From Anaeromyxobacter_A sp035538735 (GTDB lineage Bacteria; Myxococcota; Myxococcia; Myxococcales; Anaeromyxobacteraceae): DNA of 20,474 nt. The position numbers and the translations under genes are program-made. Each line of letters starts with the position of its first letter. Positions within the stretch are counted from its first letter, which is position 1. Under the pieces are notes generated by a model. It was not told the origin of the DNA. It ran no database searches and saw nothing but the letters and a program-made list of their open reading frames with translations. Positions 6,499 to 12,980 of the stretch are shown in pieces. The DNA lies in contig DATLJU010000217.1 of assembly GCA_035538735.1 (NCBI GenBank), forward strand, positions 1-20,474. Reading direction: 5' to 3'.

Positions 6499-7287
6499 CT
6501 ATCGTCTCGCGCGCTCCAGCTCCTCCGCCAGCTCCGCCGGCGTGACGAGGCCGCGCCGGACCAGCACCTTGACCACCGCCGCTAGGAGCTGGGCCGAGCG
6601 GGCGCCCATCTCATCTCCACGCCCGGCCCATGCGATCGCATCCGCCAGGCCCACGGCGGGCGGAGGCTCGGCGCGCAGGGGCTTCGGCCCGTCGAGCTCG
6701 CCTTCGACGGCGTCGGGCGCCAGCTCGGTGGCCAGGATCGGCTCACCGAGCGGGTCCGGCTCGACCGACAGCGCGACGGCGGCCGCCGACCTTCCCGGCA
6801 GCGGCGGCGGCACGTCGAGCGCGATGGAGCGCGCCCCGGGCTCCTCCTCGGCGAAGCAGAGCCGCCGGACCGCGGCCGCGATCTCGCGGTCGCCGGCGAG
6901 CGCCACCTTGACGCGCCGTCCGGTCCGGAAGGCGATCTCGTCGACAACCGCGACGTTCGAGGGATCGGCCATCACGACGGTGATGGAGCCGGTGTCGGCC
7001 GCCACGGGGATGAGCGTCTGGCGGAGCGCCAGCTCCCGCGGGACGAGCCTGAGCGCCGCCTCCAGCTGCGGCGACGGCACGAGGCCAGCCACGTCCGCCA
7101 CCTCGTACCCGAACTTCCGCGAGAGCGCGCCGACGACGTCCTTCTCGGTCGCGAGCTTCAGATCGATGAGCGCCTGCCCCAGCTTGCCGCCCCACTTCCG
7201 TTGATGGCCGAGCGCCGACTGGAGCTGGGCGGCGTCGATGACACCGGCTTCGATCAGCATCTCGCCGAGGCGCTTCTTGGCCTGCAT
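6499..7287 (-). CDS. Free-standing MshEN / GspE N-terminal domain protein
   Basis: Protein of 262 residues resembling only the N-terminal part of GspE/PilB/MshE ATPases; no Walker ATPase follows. Residues 6-29 and 35-58 form two 24-residue motifs separated by five residues, the exact spacing of the c-di-GMP-binding MshEN module. Motif I is intact (R6-L-G8, L11, G15, I17, L22, L26, Q29). Motif II is degenerate (K35, G to K44, I to A46, Q to K58). The T2SSE-N subdomain follows (about 62-146, with VVMADPSNVAVVDEI), then a Pro/Ala-rich linker and a small C-terminal helical region ending RRGLVTPAELAEELERARR. The start is supported by GGAGGGG six bases upstream. Confidence 0.85.
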   Translation of the reverse strand: MQAKKRLGEMLIEAGVIDAAQLQSALGHQRKWGGKLGQALIDLKLATEKDVVGALSRKFGYEVADVAGLVPSPQLEAALRLVPRELALRQTLIPVAADTGSITVVMADPSNVAVVDEIAFRTGRRVKVALAGDREIAAAVRRLCFAEEEPGARSIALDVPPPLPGRSAAAVALSVEPDPLGEPILATELAPDAVEGELDGPKPLRAEPPPAVGLADAIAWAGRGDEMGARSAQLLAAVVKVLVRRGLVTPAELAEELERARR

Positions 7288-7317
7288 GTCGCCCCTCCGA
7301 GGCCCCCGTTGCGCGGG

Positions 7318-7347
7318 ATCCTAGCGAAGCCATGAGCCCCCGGTCGA
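7318..7347 (-). promoter_or_regulatory. Candidate promoter of the MshEN gene
   Basis: On the minus strand TCGACC (7347-7342) and TAGGAT (7323-7318) are each a 4/6 match to the -35 and -10 consensus, with an 18-base spacer. The start of transcription would fall near 7311, giving a leader of about 24 bases that contains the GGAGGGG ribosome site. The remainder of the gap 7288-7441 shows nothing else. Confidence 0.35.
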
Positions 7348-7441
7348 GGCCACGGTTGCGCGACAGGTGAGGTGAACCCTGGGCGAGAGACTACCCGGTT
7401 GGGGCATCTCCTGCGCGCACCGGCCGCATCCCGGAAGGGTC

Positions 7442-7900
7442 TCAGTGAGGCGTGGCTTCCTCTCGGGTCGCGATCGCGAGCCGCGACAGGCCGTGCCGGC
7501 GGGCCAGATCCATGACGGCGACCACCTTCCCGTGCGCCACGCCCTGATCGGCCTGGACGAGCACGAGCGTGTCCGGGTTCTCGCCGTGCGCGCGGTCGAG
7601 GAGCTGCACGAGCTGCGCCTCGTCCACGACCTTGCCGCCCACCACCGTCCGGCCGTCCTCGAGCACCGCCACCGCGAGGTCGTGCATCTCGGTGGTGGGA
7701 GCGCTCTTGCCGGCGCGCGGGAGGCTCACCTTGAGGCCGCCGTTCTGCCCGCCCTGCTCCGCGATGGCGGTCGTGGTGACCATGAAGATGATGAGCAGGA
7801 CGAGGAAGATGTCGGTGAGCGGCGTGATGTTGATGTCGGCGAAGATGCCGCCCCCGCCCTCCAGCTCGTCGTCGCCACCTTGCGGTCCCCCGACGGCCAT
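7442..7900 (-). CDS. exbD: ExbD/TolR family biopolymer transport protein
   Basis: Protein of 152 residues: a short cytoplasmic Gly/Asp-rich N-terminus (1-22), one membrane helix (about 29-48) and a periplasmic domain. The segment INITPLTDIFLVLLIIFMV (24-42) carries D30, the conserved proton-pathway Asp of ExbD/TolR/MotB-type stators. With ExbB it forms an ion-driven motor powering an outer-membrane or envelope process. The ATG shares one base with the exbB stop (TGATG), and GAGGAGAG precedes it. No TonB or receptor is nearby, so the partner is unknown; TolR- or AglS-like roles known from myxobacteria are also possible. Confidence 0.92.
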   Translation of the reverse strand: MAVGGPQGGDDELEGGGGIFADINITPLTDIFLVLLIIFMVTTTAIAEQGGQNGGLKVSLPRAGKSAPTTEMHDLAVAVLEDGRTVVGGKVVDEAQLVQLLDRAHGENPDTLVLVQADQGVAHGKVVAVMDLARRHGLSRLAIATREEATPH

Positions 7901-8595
7901 CAGGCGCTCTCCTCGCGCGCGGGTCGAGCGGGCGCGGCTGGGCCGGGGAGCGTCTCCTTCACGATCTCCAGGTACTCCTCCGCGAGCAGCCTGAACTGCA
8001 GCGCGAGCTTCTGCACGTGCGTGTTGAGGAAGTTGTAGAGGATGACCGCCTCGATCGCGACCGCGATGCCTCCCGCGGTCGTGACGAGCGCCTCCGAGAT
8101 GCCGGCCGCCACGACGCTGAAGCCTCCCTGCCCAGAGATCCCCATCTGGTGGAAGGCCTGCATGATGCCGACCACCGTGCCGAACAGCCCGATGAAGGGC
8201 GCGGTGGCCCCGATGGTGCCGAGGAGCCACAGGCGCGCGCGGAGGCGAAGATTGAGCTGCTGCCGCTGCCGCTCGACCGCCGCGGCCAGCTTCTCCGCGC
8301 TCTGCGGCCGCGCCACCCGCCCCGGATGGCCGGGCGGTGGCTGGCTCGCCACCAGCCCGGCCAGGAACACGTCGGCGGCGGGCGAGGTGGAGCGCTCACA
8401 CTGTGCGCGGGCGTCGTCGAGGTCGCCCCGGAAGAGCGCGCGCGTGACGGCGTCGGCCAGCGTGCGCGCCTGGTCGCCGAAGCGCCACAGCGCGAGCGCG
8501 CGCTCGACGGCGACGGCCACCGCGGCGACCGAGCAGGCCACGATGAGCCACATGGCCACGCTGGATTTGACGAGGGAGAAGAGCTCGAGGTTCAC
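7900..8595 (-). CDS. exbB: ExbB/TolQ/MotA family proton channel protein
   Basis: Protein of 231 residues from the GTG at 8595 (MNLELFSLVKSSVAMW). The first membrane helix is near the N-terminus (about 14-34). The family hallmark follows: GTIGATAPFIGLFGTVVGIM and ALVTTAGGIAVAIEAVILYNFL, the second and third helices. It partners ExbD, whose start overlaps its stop. An in-frame TTG at 8649 would add 18 residues (PEALLLGRRPRSAYLSS) that are atypical for the family. No Shine-Dalgarno precedes GTG 8595, while a -35/-10 pair places a start of transcription on it. Confidence 0.92.
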   Translation of the reverse strand: MNLELFSLVKSSVAMWLIVACSVAAVAVAVERALALWRFGDQARTLADAVTRALFRGDLDDARAQCERSTSPAADVFLAGLVASQPPPGHPGRVARPQSAEKLAAAVERQRQQLNLRLRARLWLLGTIGATAPFIGLFGTVVGIMQAFHQMGISGQGGFSVVAAGISEALVTTAGGIAVAIEAVILYNFLNTHVQKLALQFRLLAEEYLEIVKETLPGPAAPARPAREESA

Positions 8596-8601
8596 GGACG
8601 A

Positions 8602-8630
8602 GAGATACGCCGAACGAGGCCGGCGTCCAA
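8602..8630 (-). promoter_or_regulatory. Candidate promoter of exbBD giving a leaderless start
   Basis: On the minus strand TTGGAC (8630-8625) and TATCTC (8607-8602) are separated by exactly 17 bases. The -10 ends six bases before the GTG at 8595. Matches to consensus are moderate (3/6 each). The rest of the gap 8631-8794 holds the palindromic repeat at 8758 and a weaker hairpin, CCATCCC (8713-8719) with GGGATGG (8745-8751). Confidence 0.35.
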
Positions 8631-8757
8631 GGAGAAGCGCTTCGGGCAACCTCGGGGAGATCCCAGGGTGGCCGGAGCGCAGGCGGAGTTCAGGACCTTT
8701 GCGGAGAACGTGCCATCCCGGCGGCTCATTCCGTCGCCCGGCCGGGGATGGTAGCGA

Positions 8758-8792
8758 GGCGGGGAACGAGCCCCTGCCCTTCGGTTCCCCGC
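8758..8792. repeat. 26-base dispersed palindromic repeat, copy 2, inside a larger hairpin
   Basis: 8758-8783 matches copy 1 (6446-6471) at 23 of 26 positions. Here the first arm also pairs with a downstream arm: GCGGGGAAC (8759-8767) with GTTCCCCGC (8784-8792), a perfect nine-base stem. It lies three bases from the end of the lipoprotein gene and may act as its terminator, although no T-tract follows on the minus strand. Confidence 0.55.
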
Positions 8793-8794
8793 TC

Positions 8795-9580
8795 CTAGGG
8801 CAACTCCTCGACGCGCACGCCCGGTGGGGGATCGAGCCGGAAGAGCCCTTGCTCGATCGAGCCGTTCACCTCCACGTCGTCGTGCCAGGAGAGCTTCAGG
8901 CGCGAGCTACTGGCCGGCGCGTCGAGGTTCATCTCCTCGGGGAAGCGGACACCGCCCCGCCCGGTGAAGGCCCTGAACTCGAGATCGTACCCAGGGTTCA
9001 AGTCCTGGGGCCGGGCGCCCGGTGGACCGGCCCGGCGCACGCGAGACCAGGCCACCGTCGCCTGCTCACCGATGGCGAGCCGCTGCCCGACGTCACCGAG
9101 GCCGAGCGTGAGCAGCAGCTGCTCGCCGTCCTGGCCGACCTCGAGCGGTGCTCCCGGGAGGAGCGGGGCCGAGCCGCACAGGATCGTCACCAGCTCCTCG
9201 ACCGGGATCTCGAACGGGAGCAGCCGCGAGACGTTTCCCGGCGTCGCCTCGCCCCGGTAGAAGACCTTGTTGCGAACGTCGTAGAGCGCGAACCGGCCGC
9301 CACCCGCCACCAGCACCGCCGCCGGGCTGCCGAAGAAGTCGAGCGTCTCGAGGTGGACACGGTCGGGCTTCTCGGCCGCGATGAACTCGGTGACCGTGCC
9401 CGAGAAGGAGGGCGAGGCGATGCGCACGCGCGCCGCGCCGCGGACGCGCTGCACGCGCGCCTGCTGGGCGCGGACCTGGTCGAGCAGCGCCGAGGGATCG
9501 CGCGCGAGCGAGGCCGGCGGCACGCGGGTGCAGCCCGCGAGCGAGCACAGCAGCACGGCGGCGGCCATCCTCGTCGTCAT
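8795..9580 (-). CDS. Outer-membrane-type lipoprotein, LolA/LolB-like (DUF4292-like)
   Basis: Lipoprotein of 261 residues. The signal ends in the lipobox LAGC with lipidated Cys17; the next residue is Thr, so an inner-membrane Asp retention signal is absent and outer-membrane location is likely. The mature part has a pattern of amphipathic strands (ARVRIASPSFSGTVTEFIAAEKPDRVHLE, YDVRNKVFYRGEATPGNVSRLLPFEI) like the half-barrel lipid-binding fold of LolA/LolB and DUF4292. That assignment is by pattern, not firm. It is the last gene of the five-gene operon and its ATG overlaps the previous stop (TGATG). Confidence 0.75.
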   Translation of the reverse strand: MTTRMAAAVLLCSLAGCTRVPPASLARDPSALLDQVRAQQARVQRVRGAARVRIASPSFSGTVTEFIAAEKPDRVHLETLDFFGSPAAVLVAGGGRFALYDVRNKVFYRGEATPGNVSRLLPFEIPVEELVTILCGSAPLLPGAPLEVGQDGEQLLLTLGLGDVGQRLAIGEQATVAWSRVRRAGPPGARPQDLNPGYDLEFRAFTGRGGVRFPEEMNLDAPASSSRLKLSWHDDVEVNGSIEQGLFRLDPPPGVRVEELP

Positions 9581-10416
9581 CAGAAGAGCCGCTCCTTCCG
9601 CGCCAGCAGCTCGTGGGCGTGGCGTTTCGCGAGCTCGTTCTCGGGAGCCAGGGTCGGGGCGCGGCCGGGATCGAAGGCGATCACGTCGGCGAGCAGCGCC
9701 TCGAAGCGCTTCCGATCCTGGAGCAGCACCGCCAGCGTCTCGGCCTCGACCACCTTCGTCCGCTGGTCATCCGGGCCCAGCGCGCGCGCCTGCTCGAGCT
9801 GCCGGCGCGCCGCCGCGGCGCCGCCGCCCGCCGCCGACGGCACCGTGGCCAGCCAGGCGCCGAGCGCGCGCCGGGGGCCGCCGCCGTCCACGCGCTCGTC
9901 GAGCTCCGCGGCGCGCTCCATGAGCGCGCGCGCCTCGTCCTTGATGGCGAGGATCGCCGCCATGCCACGCGTGCGGGCGCCGCCCATCGCGCCGAGCGCG
10001 AGCCAGTAGAGCGCCTCGGCGCCGCGCGCGTCGACCCGCGCCGCGGCGGCGCGCGCTTCGCCGCCGGCGTCCACCACCTCGCCGAAGGCGGGACACGCCA
10101 TCCGGAGCGCCCGCTCGGCTGCGCGCGCGGTCTCGCCCCACGCTTCGCGCGCGGCGCGCGGGGCCGCGTCGGCCCGGAACGCCTGCGCCCGCGCCAGCGA
10201 CAGCAGCGGCGCGGGATCGTCGGGGCGCAGGCGGACCGCGTCCGAGAAGCGAGCGATCGCCTCGTCGAGCTTGACCGGATCGCCTCGCGCCTGGAAGGCG
10301 GCGCGGCCCGCGGCCAGCGCGGTTTCGCCAGGGTCGCCCGCGGCGGGCGCGGGCGCGGCCCCTTCGGCGGGAGATGGCCCGGCGGCGATCGCCAGCGCGA
10401 AGACGAGGGCCCACAC
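9580..10416 (-). CDS. TatT-like (TRAP transporter T-component) TPR protein
   Basis: Protein of 278 residues with an N-terminal signal peptide (1-19) and helical repeats. One clear TPR is at 48-82 (LDEAIARFSDAVRLRPDD). The segment GPRRALGAWLATVPS (180-194), followed by a TPR-like ARRQLEQARALGPDDQRTKVVEAETLAVLLQDRKRFEALL, resembles the core of TatT, the trimeric periplasmic TPR protein of Treponema linked to TRAP transport. No TRAP permease or binding protein is present here. Start is GTG with GAGG nine bases upstream. It is translationally coupled to the lipoprotein that follows, suggesting the two work together in the envelope. Confidence 0.7.
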   Translation of the reverse strand: MWALVFALAIAAGPSPAEGAAPAPAAGDPGETALAAGRAAFQARGDPVKLDEAIARFSDAVRLRPDDPAPLLSLARAQAFRADAAPRAAREAWGETARAAERALRMACPAFGEVVDAGGEARAAAARVDARGAEALYWLALGAMGGARTRGMAAILAIKDEARALMERAAELDERVDGGGPRRALGAWLATVPSAAGGGAAAARRQLEQARALGPDDQRTKVVEAETLAVLLQDRKRFEALLADVIAFDPGRAPTLAPENELAKRHAHELLARKERLF

Positions 10417-10429
10417 GGTAGCCTCGACC

Positions 10430-11350
10430 TCAGCGGCGCTTCTTGCCGGTCGGCTTCGAGCCCCCGCGCGGGCGGCTGGCGCGGGCGGCCGGCTTGGCCT
10501 TCGGAGGCGGGCGCGGCGACGGACGCGCCGGGGTGCCCGCCCGGCGCGGAGGAGCGCCCCGCGCCGCCTTCGCGGCCGGACGCTCCGGGCGGCGGGCGGC
10601 GGGCGTGCGCGCAGGTCGGGCCGCGGACGGCTGCTGCGCGACGGCGGCTCTCTCGCGGCCTCCTCCCGCCGCGCGCGGCGACGGAGGGGCGACTTGCCCG
10701 CGGGCCGGCACGGCCGCCGCCGCGGCGGGCCGCTGCGGCGCGTGTGGCGCCGCGGGTCGCGCCGGCGGGCGCGGCGGAGGAGCCGGCGGAGGCCGCGGCT
10801 CGGGCCGCCGCGGCGACTGCGCGCGCGACAGCTTGGCGAGGTGCGCCTCCTCCTCCTGCGGTGTCACCACGAGCGGAGGCTGTCCGGCGCGCTGCCGCGC
10901 GTCGTCTTCCGCGCTGTAATAGAGCTGCGCGGTCGCGAGGCCCTTCACGACGAGCTCGCCCTTCTGGTTCTCCGTCCACACCTCGAGGTCGATGGCGTAG
11001 ACGCCGTTCCCCTCGAAGCGCCGGTCGACCACGCGTCCGCGGCAGGTGAGGACGTCGCCCGGCCACACGATCTTGACGAACCGGGCGGAGTAGCGCCGCA
11101 GCCGCGCGCCGCGGAGCCAGTCCACCACCAGCTCGGCGATGAAGCCCATGCCGAGCATGGCCGGGGCGAGCGCGCTCGGGAACCCGGCGTTCCGCGCCAG
11201 GTGCTCGTCGACGTGGAGCGGGTTGAAGTCGCCGCTCGCACCGGCGTAGCGCGCGATCTGGGTGCGATCGACGGGCGGCTTCACGAGCGGCGGCAGCTCG
11301 TCGCCCACCTTGACCGCCTCGAAGTAGAGCTGTCGTGCCAGGAGCGCCAT
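10430..11350 (-). CDS. MaoC/HadB-like hotdog dehydratase with long cationic tail
   Basis: Protein of 306 residues. Residues 1-150 are a MaoC-type hotdog domain with the complete hydratase-2 motif YAGASGDFNPLHVDEHLA (35-52); D41 and H46 are the catalytic pair. The expected reaction is reversible hydration/dehydration of an enoyl/3-hydroxyacyl thioester. Residues about 177-306 are a disordered tail of Ala, Pro, Arg and Lys with very few acidic residues, ending GGSKPTGKKRR, unlike normal MaoC proteins (about 140-150 residues). The upstream HadA-like gene ends eight bases before its ATG and supplies the likely partner subunit. A GGGGA ribosome site fits the start. Confidence 0.88.
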   Translation of the reverse strand: MALLARQLYFEAVKVGDELPPLVKPPVDRTQIARYAGASGDFNPLHVDEHLARNAGFPSALAPAMLGMGFIAELVVDWLRGARLRRYSARFVKIVWPGDVLTCRGRVVDRRFEGNGVYAIDLEVWTENQKGELVVKGLATAQLYYSAEDDARQRAGQPPLVVTPQEEEAHLAKLSRAQSPRRPEPRPPPAPPPRPPARPAAPHAPQRPAAAAAVPARGQVAPPSPRAAGGGRERAAVAQQPSAARPARTPAARRPERPAAKAARGAPPRRAGTPARPSPRPPPKAKPAARASRPRGGSKPTGKKRR

Positions 11351-11358
11351 CGGTTCCC

Positions 11359-11793
11359 CTACCGCCGCAAGACGAACGTGGCACGCGTGCGGAAGACCCG
11401 CGCGCCCTGCGGGTCGCGCCCCTCGTCCTCCAGGACGAGGATGTCCATCGGCCCGCTCGCGCCGGCTCGCTCCTGAACGTCGGCCACCCGCGAGACGACC
11501 GTGATGCGATCGCCCGCCACGATCGGGCGGCCGTACTCGATCTGCTGCTCGCTCTGCAGCAGCGAGCGGGTCCCGAGGTCGAGCGCGTGCCGGAAGCGCT
11601 CGCTCATGGCGAGCGCGACCGCGAAGGTGGGCGGCGCCACCAGCCCGGCGAAGCCCGCGGACCGCGCGGCCTGCTCGTCGGTGTAGATGGGGTTCGGGTC
11701 GCCGAGCGCGTCGGCGAAGCGGCGGATCGCGCCCTTCTCCACCTCGTGCAGGACGGGCTCACTCTCGCGGCCGATGAGCGACTTGTCGAGCAT
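11359..11793 (-). CDS. HadA-like MaoC N-terminal hotdog dehydratase subunit
   Basis: Protein of 144 residues of the FAS1-type dehydratase/HadA group. The segment FADALGDPNPIYTDEQAA (26-43) matches the family, with Tyr where the catalytic His of MaoC would be, followed by GFAGLVAPPTF. In mycobacterial HadAB this subunit binds the acyl chain while HadB carries catalysis; here the adjacent gene has the intact Asp/His motif, so a HadA-HadB-type heterodimer is likely. Its GGGGGA ribosome site lies immediately after the TAG of the preceding gene, seven bases upstream of the start. Confidence 0.87.
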   Translation of the reverse strand: MLDKSLIGRESEPVLHEVEKGAIRRFADALGDPNPIYTDEQAARSAGFAGLVAPPTFAVALAMSERFRHALDLGTRSLLQSEQQIEYGRPIVAGDRITVVSRVADVQERAGASGPMDILVLEDEGRDPQGARVFRTRATFVLRR

Positions 11794-11800
11794 GTTCCCC

Positions 11801-12787
11801 CTAGCGCCCCGCCGGCAGATCGAGGACGGTGACCAGCCCCTGCAGCAGCGAGACGCGCAGGGCCGCGTTCACGACGCTCCAGGCGGTGGCGTCGTCGCCG
11901 GGGAGGCCGCCGTCGATGCGCGCCTTCACGGGTGGGCGAGCGTCGAGCTCCACCTCGTCGCGTGGGTCCTCCGCGCCGGCTGCGAGGATGAGCTCCAGCC
12001 GCACCCGCTCGGTGCCGTCGACGAAGCCACGCGCCACCTGGTGCACGCCCGCCACCTGGCCCGCCTTGACGGGGATGGCCGCCTCGAGGTCCTCCTCGGC
12101 GAGGAGCGGCGAGAGCTCCTCCTCCACCTCGTCGAGCTCGAAGCCGCAGCCGATGGCGGCCAGCATGGCCGACTCGGAGAGCCCGACGTGCCCGAGCTCG
12201 CCTCGATCGGCGGCGGCGTGGAAAGCCTCCTCGTCGAGCCCGGCGCCCACCCTGCGCTGAAGCGCGGGCCGGCGCTGGGCCGTGTCCTGGACGCGCACGG
12301 CGTGGACGTGGCGCACCGGCCCGGTCACCTGCGCGAGGAAGGCGGGGAGGCGGTCGAGCGCGAAGCCAGGGTTCACGCCCACGCCCACGACCGCGACCTG
12401 CCGCGCCTCGCACAAGGCGTCGAGCGCCTCCGCCTGCTCCTCGTAGCGAAGCCACGGATAGGCGAGCTCCTCGCACGTCGAGACGACGGAGAGACCGGCC
12501 TTCACGGCGGCCTCGATCTGCGGCAGGGCAGCCTCGAAGGAGGAGCCGACGGCGTGGAGGAGGACTCCGCCGCGCGCGCGCGCCAAGCTCTGGCGCGCGT
12601 CGGCGGCCACGCTCAGGTTCGGCGCGCCGGGCCCTGCGAGCTCCGTCAGGTGCCGCCCAGCGTGCGCGGGGTCGATCGCCCCAACCAGCTCCAGCTCGGG
12701 CTGCTCGAAGACCGCGCGAGCGATGGCCTGGCCGATGTGGCCGAGGCCCATGATCACCACGGGGATTCCGGTCGATCCCTCCGCCAC
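11801..12787 (-). CDS. DapB-like NAD(P)-dependent oxidoreductase
   Basis: Protein of 328 residues with an N-terminal Rossmann fold (GLGHIGQAIA, 14-23) and the VGVNPGFALDRLP segment (136-148). The latter is typical of the dihydrodipicolinate-reductase-like group that includes 2,4-diaminopentanoate dehydrogenase. It is longer than true DapB (about 270) and lacks an obvious DapB substrate loop, so a role in lysine synthesis is unlikely; an amine- or amino-acid-derived substrate is more probable. Start is GTG, with GGAGAGG six bases upstream. It heads the operon with the two hotdog dehydratases. Confidence 0.82.
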   Translation of the reverse strand: MAEGSTGIPVVIMGLGHIGQAIARAVFEQPELELVGAIDPAHAGRHLTELAGPGAPNLSVAADARQSLARARGGVLLHAVGSSFEAALPQIEAAVKAGLSVVSTCEELAYPWLRYEEQAEALDALCEARQVAVVGVGVNPGFALDRLPAFLAQVTGPVRHVHAVRVQDTAQRRPALQRRVGAGLDEEAFHAAADRGELGHVGLSESAMLAAIGCGFELDEVEEELSPLLAEEDLEAAIPVKAGQVAGVHQVARGFVDGTERVRLELILAAGAEDPRDEVELDARPPVKARIDGGLPGDDATAWSVVNAALRVSLLQGLVTVLDLPAGR

Positions 12788-12854
12788 GCGAACCTCTCCA
12801 CCCAGCGGGCTGGCGGCGCGTCCGAGCCTCTGGAAAACGCCGCGTTACAGGCCG

Positions 12855-12884
12855 TTTATAGCGGACGGCCACAAAGGCCATCAA
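12855..12884 (-). promoter_or_regulatory. Promoter of the DapB-like/MaoC operon with spacer dyad
   Basis: On the minus strand TTGATG (12884-12879) and TATAAA (12860-12855) match -35 (4/6) and -10 (5/6) with an 18-base spacer. Transcription would start near 12848, about 60 bases before the GTG. Between the boxes lies a dyad, plus strand GACGGCC (12864-12870)-ACAAA-GGCCATC (12876-12882), six of seven base pairs matching, which also covers part of the -35. Such a position suits a repressor of the TetR or MerR kind; that is inference. Confidence 0.55.
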
Positions 12885-12910
12885 GGAAAACCCTCGCGGC
12901 CGAGCGCCCG

Positions 12911-12947
12911 ATAGGATAGCTATCTGTATGATTTGGTTGTATTTTTT
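12911..12947. promoter_or_regulatory. AT-rich island with GATAGCTATC palindrome
   Basis: A 37-base stretch far poorer in GC than its surroundings, containing the perfect ten-base palindrome GATAGCTATC (12915-12924) and a T6 run (12942-12947). The palindrome is centred about 70 bases upstream of the predicted start of the DapB-like operon, a usual place for an activator site. A perfect six-base hairpin (12949-12954 with 12958-12963) adjoins it. Confidence 0.35.
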
Positions 12948-12980
12948 GCGGGGCAACGCCCCGGGTGCGGCTCGCGATGT

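Noticed and set aside
8596..8649. TTG start at 8649 extending ExbB by 18 residues
   Set aside because: The added residues are not family-like and a -35/-10 pair lies inside them; GTG 8595 gives the usual ExbB N-terminus.
11801..12787. True dihydrodipicolinate reductase (dapB)
   Set aside because: It is too long, has the NPGF segment of the diaminopentanoate-dehydrogenase-like group, and has no lysine-synthesis neighbours.
12942..12963. Intrinsic terminator after tlpA
   Set aside because: The stem is good, but the T-run is on the plus strand before the hairpin. In the tlpA transcript the hairpin is followed by A residues.
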